Source: JAICXG01 sp036494545 | GTDB lineage: Bacteria > Verrucomicrobiota > Verrucomicrobiia > Chthoniobacterales > UBA10450 | Length of the DNA stretch: 64,000 nt | Direction of reading: 5' to 3' | Assembly (NCBI GenBank): GCA_036494545.1 | Contig: DASXOB010000025.1 | Location: forward strand, 62,001-126,000 | Shown here: positions 46,851-55,005 of the stretch, piece after piece | How positions within the stretch are numbered: position 1 is the stretch's first letter | How the letters are laid out: the number at the start of each line of letters is the position of its first letter | Program-made: the position numbers and the translations under genes | The notes under the pieces: generated by a model | What the model was told of the DNA's origin: nothing | The model's input: the letters and a program-made list of their open reading frames with translations, nothing else | Database searches by the model: none

Positions 46851-46952
46851 AAAGCGCGGTGTGGAAATGCGACTCGTCTTACACCCAGAATTGAGAGCAT
46901 CCGAACATCATTCCCAGCAGCACCCGCTCGCTGATTTCTTATCTCGTTAGGC
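46826..46952 (+). repeat. attC-like cassette end 11
   Basis: Left box GTCTAAC (46826-46832) in the last codons of the hydrolase gene; right end CTGATTTCTTATCTC then GTTAGGC (46946-46952). 127 bp. Last recognisable element of the array. Confidence 0.6.
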
Positions 46953-47046
46953 GTAAAATATTTGTGTTCCAGGAGATCAGGCACTAGAGAAGCGGTTCTT
47001 CTGCGACTCTAGAGGGTTTGGTGAAGGTGCCCGCCCCGAGCTGATT

Positions 47047-48623
47047 ATGCATGGTATCCACCAACGCTCAATTCAGTGCGCCGGCATCTTGCTCATAGTA
47101 CTCTCACTCGCGGCGTGCGGTGGTCTGCCCGGGGGCGGCGATCGCACTGCCTCCACCGCGATGAAAGGCAACCAGGGTACCGCGTTGGCGTCCGTCGTTC
47201 AGCCGCGTGTCGCGGCGCATCCGGGACAGTCTGGTGCTCACGCGCTCGCGGATGCGCACGACGCCATCGCGGCGCGACTGGTTCTGGCGGATGCAGCGCA
47301 ACGAAGCCTCGATGTGCAGTATTACATCTGGAACACGGACCTGACCGGCAAAGTGATGATCGAACACCTGCTACGCGCGGCTGATCGCGGCGTGCGCGTG
47401 CGTCTGTTGCTCGATGACATAGGCACGAGGCCCTCGGACGAAGTCCTGCTCGCGATCGACAGTCATCCCAACATCGAAGTCCGAATGTTCAACCCCGCGA
47501 CTTTGCGTTCGCCCCGCCTGCTCGGGATCGTTGCCGACATCGGACGTCTCAACAAGCGAATGCACAACAAGTCATTCACAGTGGACGGGCAGGTCTCCAT
47601 CGTCGGCGGCCGCAACATTGGCGACGAATATTTCGCTGCCCATGCCGGGGCCAATTTTGCCGACCTCGACGTGGCAGTCATCGGGCCGGTAGTGAAGGAA
47701 GTGTCGAACGAATTCGATCTTTATTGGAACCATCCCGCCTCGATTCCGATCGCCAGTCTTTCGCATCAGAACACGACACCTGAAGCAATGGCCGAAAAAC
47801 GGGCGGCGCTGATTGCACATCGTGAGACCACAGGACAATCCACTTATGCGGAGAGCCTGCGTGAGAGCGAATTTGCCCAGGAACTCCGGAGCCGGAACAT
47901 TTCCTTTTCCTGGGGTCGAGCAATGATCGTGAACGATAACCCCGATAAGGTGTTCACCTCCTCGGCGCAGACGGAGACCCATCTCGCCCCGCAGCTGCGG
48001 GAGGTAGTCGATAAGACAAACCACGAGCTATTCATTGTCTCGCCTTACTTCTCCCAGGAAAGCAGGGCGTCGCACTTTTGGCCGGCGTTCGCCAACGCGG
48101 CTCCCGGGTAGTCGTGATTACGAATTCCCTGGCTTCAACGGACGGAGTTCCGGTTCACTCGAAATACAAGGTCTACCGCAAACCGCTGCTCCAGGCCGGG
48201 GTCGAACTTTACGAAATCAAGCCGACTCCAACCAGCAAGGGCGGGAGACCTTCGGGCGGCGGCCTTTTCGGATCGAGCGGCGGCGGAGGATCGAGTGGCG
48301 CAAGCTTGCACGCGAAGACTTTTGCTTTCGACCGCCGGATTGTTTTTGTCGGCTCCTACAATCTCGATCCACGCTCAAGCAGATTAAACACGGAGATGGG
48401 TGTGCTTTTCGATTGCCCGGCATTCGCGAAGCGCCTGCCGGAGAAGACTGAGCGCGATCTCGACCGGAACGCCTATCACGTCGAGCTGGTGGGGAATCGC
48501 CTTGAGTGGGTAACTCAGGAGGGTGACAAACAAGTCAGCTATGACTCTGAGCCTGAGACTAGTCTCTGGAAGCGCATCAAGGTTAGCGTCCTGAGCTGGC
48601 TCCCGATCGAGGGCCTGCTCTAG
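47047..48623 (+). pseudogene. Phospholipase D / cardiolipin synthase-like lipoprotein, frameshifted
   Basis: The first frame (47047-48111) has a lipoprotein signal (LIVLSLAACGG) and the first HKD motif in RMHNKSFTVDGQVSIVGGRN. The second frame (48078-48623) holds the second HKD motif in SLHAKTFAFDRRIVFVGSYN. The two frames join at about 48054-48060: reading TTC-TCC-CAG with one extra C would give SPYFSPGKQGVALLAGVRQR, the expected family sequence. So one base is missing in a C run. The intact product would be about 525 residues, a ClsC/YmdC-like phosphatidyl-transferase attached to a membrane. It is either a recent pseudogene or an assembly error. Confidence 0.85.
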
Positions 48624-48639
48624 ACCGCAGCTCGATCAC

Positions 48640-49022
48640 ATGCGCCAGCTTTTCGCTTCCATTTCCAGCTGGCTGCTCATCGGCACAATCGCGCTGGCGC
48701 TGGATTCGCGGACAAAGGCGGAAATCGACGAGTTGATTACGTACGTCGAAGTGTCCGGCGTTCGCTTCATTCGAAATGGCTCGAGTACTCTGGAGCACAA
48801 GGCGCAGAGCATCTGGGCGATAAACTGGCCAGGACCGGTACCCGCGTGCAGACGACCGATGACTTCATCAATGATATTGCGAGCAAGAGTTATCTGTCCG
48901 GCAAACCCTATCTGGTGAAATTCCCCGATGGCCATACTCAGCTGCCGGCGAATCGGTTGCGGGCGCACCTCACCGAAATGCGGAAAAATACAGACCAGAA
49001 GTTAGATTTTTCGCCAGGATAA
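48640..49022 (+). pseudogene. DUF5329-like secreted protein, frameshifted
   Basis: The first frame gives a signal-like start (MRQLFASISSWLLIGTIALA) and IDELITYVEVSGVRFIRNGS. After about 48805 the family sequence continues in another frame: AEHLGDKLARTGTRVQTTDD, FINDIASKSYLSGKPYLVKF, PDGHTQLPANRLRAHLTEMR, stop at 49020-49022. A single missing G around AAGGCGCAGAG explains the break. Whole length would be about 128 residues. This is the second frameshifted gene in a row. Confidence 0.75.
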
Positions 49023-49037
49023 CTGGGTGCCAGTTTG

Positions 49038-49130
49038 ATGCCGAAACTGGCTGTCGGATTTAGCATAATCTCTTTGGCGATCACGGCCGGGGCTTGGGTG
49101 TTCGCGGATTCTTATCGAGGACAAGGTTGA
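49038..49130 (+). CDS. Possible 30-residue single-helix membrane peptide
   Basis: ATG to TGA gives MPKLAVGFSIISLAITAGAW then VFADSYRGQG, one hydrophobic helix with a short tail. No ribosome site is evident, and the start is 15 bases after the DUF5329-like stop. It could be chance. Confidence 0.25.
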   Translation: MPKLAVGFSIISLAITAGAWVFADSYRGQG

Positions 49131-49133
49131 GAG

Positions 49134-51713
49134 TTATTGGTTAAGGGTTGAGACAGCGTTGCCTTCGCCACGGCCGGGAAGCAAAAAGCGCTGATAAATG
49201 AAGGAAGCCGCGATCAGGACAACAGCTACGCCGACGAAGGCGCCGATCCGGTAAAGCTCGCTCAGGTCGCGCAGGTCGTGGAGGAAGAGTTTGATCAGCG
49301 TCACGATGAGGAGCGCGACTCCGGCATACCGCGCGAAGCGCAATTTCATCTTCATTCCGGCAACGATCAGAACGAGAGCGAAAACGGCCCAGGCGATCGA
49401 GTAAGTCATGTCGCGGGCAAAGTTACCCGTGAAAGAGAAGGTCAGGGTCGGCCCGATCGAGAAGTAGTCCGCGATCTCGAGATTGAGGAGAAGAAAGGCA
49501 AGGATCGCGCCTAACGAACCTAAGATGGGCGGACCGAAGCGATCGATCGATTTTTCTTTTGTGCGGCCAAAGAGGCGCGCCCCGCCCAACAGGCAAAGGG
49601 TCGCGATTCCATAGGCGTAGAGGTACCAGTTCCAGATTCGCATGCTGCTGCGCCGGTGATATGCGAAGACGGCGGGATTGAACGCCAGCCTGACGAACGC
49701 GGCGCAAAGCAGAACCACTGCGACAACGCGCAGCCCCCGATGTGGCACGCGATGGAAGAAGCAAAGCAGGGCAAGTCCTTCCAGGGCCCAGCCAAGGGTG
49801 ATCCATTCCCGATCAAACTGGAGTGGGAAAATCAGACTAACGAAAAGCAGGAGTGCCCCACCCTGCCAGGCCAGCCGGACATCGCCGGTCGCCGGCACCG
49901 CGTTGTAGACTCGAAGCAGTGCGATGACTCCGATTGCGGCCGGCACAACAAAAGCGGCGGGGAGCAATCCCATGCGGTCGTTAGGCCAGGCGAGCGTGAT
50001 CGAGCGGTAGAAAAGCCAGAACTGGAGTGCCTGGGCGAGCGCACTGATCGCCCACGACCACGCCTTTTCCTTCTGCGCCGAGCAAAACGGATACGCAACA
50101 AAGAGGAGGAGAAATAGCCCATACCAAATGAGGGCGGGCCCAGCCGCTTCAGTTACGAAGCGATCGTCCTGCCAAACCATTTCGAGCAGCGCGACCCCAA
50201 GCAGCGCAGAAGCGGAAAGCCAATCGGCTCGCCTAACGATCGCCGCAGTAAGCAGGATCGCTGTCAGGATAAAGGCGATCGCAAAGACAGGTATCGGATC
50301 GAAAAGCGCGAGACGGTCAAGCAGGATGATGAGCAACACATAAGGCGTGAATGTCCCCGTGGCTGTGAATGGCAGGATGCTTCTCCGCCATGCTGCGGCG
50401 GGCGTGGTCGCAGCATGAAGAAGCGCAAAGATAATGATGGCGACCAGTGAGGCGTTGAGCGGCGGTGGAGCGGTGAAGACCCCGATCCAGGTCGCGACGA
50501 GGGTAAACGTAATAAAGCCTGCTGCGGCCGCGATCACACGGTGCGCGCGACCTATCACTGGCAGCGCAAGCAGACCGGCGTCAGCGAGGAAGATAAAGCT
50601 GAAGAAGAAGAGCGGACTACGCACAAGAAGTGGGAAAGCGCAGATCCAAAAACCAAACCCAAGCGCAACCAATCCGATAAGACAGGCCGCAGCTGTCGCC
50701 CACTTATTCGGCGTGAGGCGCTTGTTCCAAAAATAGATAACGAGAAAGAGCGCTTCAAAGCCGAGGAAGATCCAGAAAGCACGCCCGCCGGTTGTGTCAT
50801 TGAACCACGGGGCCGCCCAGCAGACTTGAGTGACTACTGTGCCGATCGCGGCGAGCAAAAGGAGATAGAGCCAGCGTTTGCGAAGCGCGACTGCGGCAAT
50901 ACCAAGGTCGAGTAGCGCGATATACAGGAACAGTGCCGGCGCGTTATCGATCCCACTTGCAAGGAGAAACGGCGTGAGAAAGCCGCCTAACAAACCAAGG
51001 ATCACAATGACTTGGGCGTCGAGCGCGACTGCGAGCAGGAACGAGAAAAGAGTCACCGCCGCCATGGCGAAGAACGCAGTCGTCAGGGAGATGAGCAGGT
51101 AGAACGAATGCGCCGCGAAAAGATCGGCATAAAGGATGACAATGCCGGTCGCGCAGAGACTTTGGGCGGTGGCCCGGTATTGACCGCGGGCCAGCCACCA
51201 ACCTACTGCCACGAGCACCGCGCCGACGATCCCACCGATCGTCAGGCGGCCGAGCGGCGTGATGAGATTGTTCTCGAAGGAATATTTGACCAGAAAAACA
51301 ATCCCGAGGAAAAGCGCGAGACCACCCAGCCAGGCAAATAGCTTTACTCCCATGAACGCTTCCCAGTTGAACGCGCTCGGCGTCGGGACTGGCGGCGGTG
51401 TAATTGGAAGTGGTGGCGGCACCGCAGGAACAAGCCTTGGTGCGGCCGCGATTGGCGGAGGCACTACCGGAGAGACGAGCTTTGCCTCCTCCGCTATCTG
51501 CAGATCCGGTTCCCTAACGAGTAAAGGAGATGCTGGAACCGGCGCTTTCTCCGCAGCCGGCGGCGGAGTTGCCGGTTCGCGCGTCCTCGCTTCGAGTCCA
51601 GCGACGCGCTCGCTCAGTCCCCTGAGCATCTGACGCAGTTTTCGGATTTGGCCGAGAAGAAACGCAACCGCGAAAAGCCCGATCAGTAAGCCGAGGACAA
51701 GTCCGTCGAACAT
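49134..51713 (-). CDS. DUF2339 family multi-pass membrane protein
   Basis: 859 residues. An N-terminal helix (LVLGLLIGLFAVAFLLGQI), a short coiled stretch (RKLRQMLRGLSERVAGLEAR) and a Pro-rich segment (PPPLPITPPPVPTPSAFNWE) lead into about twenty or more hydrophobic helices. The start of the membrane part, GVKLFAWLGGLALFLGIVFLVKYSFENN in broken form, is typical of DUF2339. Function is unknown; the family is widespread in Proteobacteria and Verrucomicrobia. Five dispersed-motif copies are inside or at its ends (49509, 49978, 50231, 51513, 51719), each placed in codons for loops or helices without disrupting the frame. Confidence 0.88.
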   Translation of the reverse strand: MFDGLVLGLLIGLFAVAFLLGQIRKLRQMLRGLSERVAGLEARTREPATPPPAAEKAPVPASPLLVREPDLQIAEEAKLVSPVVPPPIAAAPRLVPAVPPPLPITPPPVPTPSAFNWEAFMGVKLFAWLGGLALFLGIVFLVKYSFENNLITPLGRLTIGGIVGAVLVAVGWWLARGQYRATAQSLCATGIVILYADLFAAHSFYLLISLTTAFFAMAAVTLFSFLLAVALDAQVIVILGLLGGFLTPFLLASGIDNAPALFLYIALLDLGIAAVALRKRWLYLLLLAAIGTVVTQVCWAAPWFNDTTGGRAFWIFLGFEALFLVIYFWNKRLTPNKWATAAACLIGLVALGFGFWICAFPLLVRSPLFFFSFIFLADAGLLALPVIGRAHRVIAAAAGFITFTLVATWIGVFTAPPPLNASLVAIIIFALLHAATTPAAAWRRSILPFTATGTFTPYVLLIILLDRLALFDPIPVFAIAFILTAILLTAAIVRRADWLSASALLGVALLEMVWQDDRFVTEAAGPALIWYGLFLLLFVAYPFCSAQKEKAWSWAISALAQALQFWLFYRSITLAWPNDRMGLLPAAFVVPAAIGVIALLRVYNAVPATGDVRLAWQGGALLLFVSLIFPLQFDREWITLGWALEGLALLCFFHRVPHRGLRVVAVVLLCAAFVRLAFNPAVFAYHRRSSMRIWNWYLYAYGIATLCLLGGARLFGRTKEKSIDRFGPPILGSLGAILAFLLLNLEIADYFSIGPTLTFSFTGNFARDMTYSIAWAVFALVLIVAGMKMKLRFARYAGVALLIVTLIKLFLHDLRDLSELYRIGAFVGVAVVLIAASFIYQRFLLPGRGEGNAVSTLNQ

Positions 51714-51782
51714 GATTTGCCTAACGAGTCAGCAGCACCTTGCGCGCCGGTGAACCGGCTTTACTACGAAGACAGCCGCAGT

Positions 51783-52538
51783 TCACAAGCCGGTCGCGTG
51801 ATCAAGAAACTCCCATGGCACACTGAACCTTTCCGATAACTCAGCCGCCAGCGCTTTGACCCCAAAGGTCTCAGTCGCGTAATGACCAGCGAGGAAAAGG
51901 TTGATCCCCAACTCTTCCGCCGCGACCGCGGCCCAATGCGGCCCTTCGCCGGTAATGTAGGTATCGATCCCTTCGCGCGCCGCGGCGTAAATTTCCTCAC
52001 CGGCGGCGCCAGTCACGATGCCGATGCGTTTCGTTTCCATTGTCCCCGTGCCGATGCAGCGGACGGCGCCGCCTAACGCCTTTTCGAGCCGGTCGATCAG
52101 TTCGTCACGCCGCAAAGTTGTCTCCGCGACCAACCCGGCCGGTTGTCCTTTCAATTCGAGAAATGGCTCCGTCTTCTCGAACCCAAGTGCGGTGGCGAGG
52201 AGCGCGTTATTGCCCAGACGCGGATGCAAATCGAGCGGCAAGTGGACCGAGTAAAGCGCAAGGTTTTTCTCGAACGCGAGTTTTAGCGCGCGATAGAAAG
52301 CGCCGGTCACCGCCCGTAATCCGGGCCAGAAGAGCCCGTGATGCACGATCAGCAAATCGATCCCCTGCTCCGCGGCGAGCGCAATGGTCGCGCCCGATCC
52401 ATCGACCGCCGCGCCAATTCTGGTTACCTCGCCAGAGTTCTCGATTTGGAGACCGTTAAGGGCATTCGGATAATCTTCGATTTCCGTCAGCCGCAGAGTC
52501 TCATTCGCATAACGAATAATTTCGGAAAGCGCAGGCAT
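51783..52538 (-). CDS. NIF3 family dinuclear metal protein
   Basis: 251 residues from the ATG at 52536-52538 (MPALSEIIRYANETL); the frame is open 83 codons upstream without family likeness. The metal site is visible: VHHG near residues 62-65, HLPLDLHP with the aspartate, and the late AGHYATETFGV with His and Glu. Members are called GTP cyclohydrolase I type 2 in databases, but a physiological role is not settled. Length is that of the short NIF3 form without the PII-like insertion. Motif copy at about 52071. Confidence 0.92.
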   Translation of the reverse strand: MPALSEIIRYANETLRLTEIEDYPNALNGLQIENSGEVTRIGAAVDGSGATIALAAEQGIDLLIVHHGLFWPGLRAVTGAFYRALKLAFEKNLALYSVHLPLDLHPRLGNNALLATALGFEKTEPFLELKGQPAGLVAETTLRRDELIDRLEKALGGAVRCIGTGTMETKRIGIVTGAAGEEIYAAAREGIDTYITGEGPHWAAVAAEELGINLFLAGHYATETFGVKALAAELSERFSVPWEFLDHATGL

Positions 52539-52776
52539 CCTGCTATTTGGCAGCATCCTTTGAAAAATGGAAATCTTAATTCGCCTCCCTTGCCGACGGC
52601 CCGCGATGCCGATGTTTGCCTTCATCCGAGCGGAGGAGAGAGTTCTCAAACGGAGCGAACGCTGACGGCTTCGCGCTTCCTCTCGGTCGTTAGGGCGAGA
52701 TTGTTCGCCAGGCGGATGCGAAGAGCCTTGACGAAGCCCCCTGCCCTGCTGACGATAGCCAGCGGAGGAACTTGCC

Positions 52777-53130
52777 GTGGAATACACTGACGAACCCGTA
52801 GCCGAATCAGCCGATCAACCATTGAGCACGCCGACGCCCGCGACCGGATTACTCGAGACCGCCGAAGGTCAGGCGAGTGATATGGTCGCGGTGGCCTTAA
52901 GCGTGATCCCCGGACTTGGACATATCTACAAGGGCTATCGAGTTATCGGGTTGTTATTGATTTTTATCGGCACACCCATGGCGCTTGGCATCGCGCTACT
53001 GATCGCGACCGGCACGGCAGGATTTGGTTTCTTCCTTCTCCCAATCTATTGGATCGCAGTCATGGTCCACGTCTGGGGCATTCCCGACCAGGTCGCGCCG
53101 GGAACGAATGACGAAGGCGAACAATACTGA
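52777..53130 (+). CDS. Small TM2-like membrane protein
   Basis: 117 residues from a GTG at 52777, with GGAGG about 9 bases upstream deciding the start. A polar 35-residue N-terminus precedes two hydrophobic helices (VIGLLLIFIGTPMALGIALL and GFGFFLLPIYWIAVMVHVW). The sequence AVALSVIPGLGHIYKGYRVIG is characteristic of TM2-type proteins (PGLGHxYxG). Inner membrane; function unknown. Divergent from NIF3. Confidence 0.78.
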   Translation: MEYTDEPVAESADQPLSTPTPATGLLETAEGQASDMVAVALSVIPGLGHIYKGYRVIGLLLIFIGTPMALGIALLIATGTAGFGFFLLPIYWIAVMVHVWGIPDQVAPGTNDEGEQY

Positions 53131-53274
53131 GTCTTAAGCCAGGTCCTTAGCTAAGTCTTACTGGTTCTTTGCCTTTGGAAAGTTGGGTCTTTCCGTTGTC
53201 AGGCTCGCTGTAGTCAGGCCTGTCTTCAAGTCCGCAGGCTTACTCCTGTTACAAGCAAGTCGCCCCAGAGTTTT

Positions 53275-53297
53275 GGGTTGACATCTTACGTCAACCC
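53275..53297. promoter_or_regulatory. Perfect inverted repeat upstream of the beta-repeat family
   Basis: GGGTTGAC (53275-53282), 7-base spacer, GTCAACCC (53290-53297), flanked by TTTT on the left and AATAAAA on the right. It lies 50 bases before the first gene of the tandem family and 145 bases after the TM2-like gene stop. It may be an operator or a bidirectional terminator. Confidence 0.45.
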
Positions 53298-53347
53298 CCA
53301 ATAAAACGGACGCGAGACCGATTCAACCTAATCCTACAAGACCACCT

Positions 53348-54979
53348 ATGAAAAAAATACTCATTATCATAAGTTCGCTCACCTTGATAACTCAGCTCGC
53401 CCTCGCCGGAAGCGCTACGTGGAGTGCCAGCCCCGGCACGGATAACTGGAACACGGCCACAAACTGGGTTCCCAGTACGATCCCCAACGGCACCTCAGAT
53501 ATCGCAACCTTCGATTTTTCGAACAGCCCGGAGGTCACCGTTACCGGCAAAATCACAGTCAACAGTACCGTCTTCAGCTCCGCCGCCAATGCCTACACGA
53601 TCACTGATGATTCGCCTCAAACGATGACCATCAGCGGAGCGGGCATTTCTAATAACTCGGGAATCGGGCAGCACTTTCAGATCAATGATGTCGCGGAGAT
53701 GGATCTCACTAACAGCGCAACAATTACCGGACCAATCGTGATCGACGTCATGGGCGACGTGATGTCCGATAGCACCGCCGGCTCTCTCGTTTTCAAAAAC
53801 ACTACTAACGCAGGTGAGGCAACGCTGACCGCGGAGCCAACCCACTCCATTTACGCCGCGAATATTAACTTCTATGACACGAGCACCGCGAGTAATGCGG
53901 TCATCACCGCCAAGGGGAAAGCGAGTGCCGACCAACTCACTGGCGGTGTGGTTGCATTTTTCAAAAGATCGACCGCGGCCGATGCCACGATTACCTGCGA
54001 AGGATCGGCAGTTCTCAATGGACCCGGGGCCTGTTTTTTCTATGAAAACTCAGAGGCCGGATCGGCAACCATCATCGCGAACGGAGGGACATCCAGTGGT
54101 GCTGAAGGCGGAATTATTCATTTCAATAGTGGAGCAACGGCCAATTCCACGTTGATCGCCAATGGTGGCACCAATGGGGGATCAGGCGGACAGCTGCAAA
54201 TCGATAATAGTGCCAGTGGGACGCAGCCGCGCATCGAGCTTTTCGGGAACTCAATTTTATTAATCTCGGCTTCGGTTACCATCGGCTCGCTCGAGGGCGA
54301 AGGCACCGTGACCTTAAAGCTATACAACCTGTCTATTGGGGCGAATGGCCTGAGCACCACGTTCTCGGGAATATTCCAGGATGGCACCTTCGCCGGCGGC
54401 GCTATCACTAAGATAGGCGCCGGAACGTTAACGCTACTTGGCGCAAGCCTCAATACTGGTGGAGCTACCGTCAATCAAGGTACGCTACTGGTAAGTAATC
54501 AAACCGGCTCCGGGACAGGCACAGGCCCCGTGCAAGTCAACGCCGGAACCCTGGGCGGCAGTGGAATCATTGCCGGGGCGGTGACTGTCGGTACCGGCAC
54601 CGGCGCCGGCGCTGTCCTCGCGCCAGCCGCGGACAGCAGGACTCAGACGACTTTGACCACTCAAGGCACACTCACCCTGTTGGCGGACAGCACCTACAAG
54701 TGCAGCGCAAAAGGGAGAGGCCACGAGGCCCTGACCGACAGCGTAGTCGCCAATGGAGCGACAATCACCGGCGCCAGGTTCGCCTTCCGCCCGAGGATCG
54801 TCGGCACACTTCAGGCCGGCACAGTCTTTACCGTTATCAGTAACACCAGCGCCAACCCAATCAGTGGCAACTTCACCAACCTGGCCGATGGCGCAGTCTT
54901 AACTGTCAGCGGCACTCACTTCCAAGCCTCCTACGAAGGCGGCGATGGGAATGATCTTACCCTCACTGTTGTCCCCTAA
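53348..54979 (+). CDS. Secreted beta-strand-repeat protein, family copy 1
   Basis: 543 residues. Signal ILIIISSLTLITQLALAGSA; then the family start WSASPGTDNWNTATNWVPST. Next come about ten degenerate repeats built on STA..ATITANG, then GSLEGEGTVTLKLYNLSIG and an autotransporter-associated beta-strand repeat (GAGTLTLLGASLNTGGATVN). A conserved tail ends in YEGGDGNDLTLTVVP. There is no autotransporter barrel and no sorting tag. It is probably an extended beta-helix on the surface or secreted. No Shine-Dalgarno is visible; the leader AGACCACCTATGAA is shared with later copies. First gene of a tandem operon. Confidence 0.85.
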   Translation: MKKILIIISSLTLITQLALAGSATWSASPGTDNWNTATNWVPSTIPNGTSDIATFDFSNSPEVTVTGKITVNSTVFSSAANAYTITDDSPQTMTISGAGISNNSGIGQHFQINDVAEMDLTNSATITGPIVIDVMGDVMSDSTAGSLVFKNTTNAGEATLTAEPTHSIYAANINFYDTSTASNAVITAKGKASADQLTGGVVAFFKRSTAADATITCEGSAVLNGPGACFFYENSEAGSATIIANGGTSSGAEGGIIHFNSGATANSTLIANGGTNGGSGGQLQIDNSASGTQPRIELFGNSILLISASVTIGSLEGEGTVTLKLYNLSIGANGLSTTFSGIFQDGTFAGGAITKIGAGTLTLLGASLNTGGATVNQGTLLVSNQTGSGTGTGPVQVNAGTLGGSGIIAGAVTVGTGTGAGAVLAPAADSRTQTTLTTQGTLTLLADSTYKCSAKGRGHEALTDSVVANGATITGARFAFRPRIVGTLQAGTVFTVISNTSANPISGNFTNLADGAVLTVSGTHFQASYEGGDGNDLTLTVVP

Positions 54980-55005
54980 TTCCAGCTTATACAGATAGAC
55001 CACTT

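Noticed and set aside
36043..46952. CRISPR array reading of the repeated cassette ends
   Set aside because: Repeats are 300-3700 bases apart, imperfect, and separated by genes rather than short spacers.
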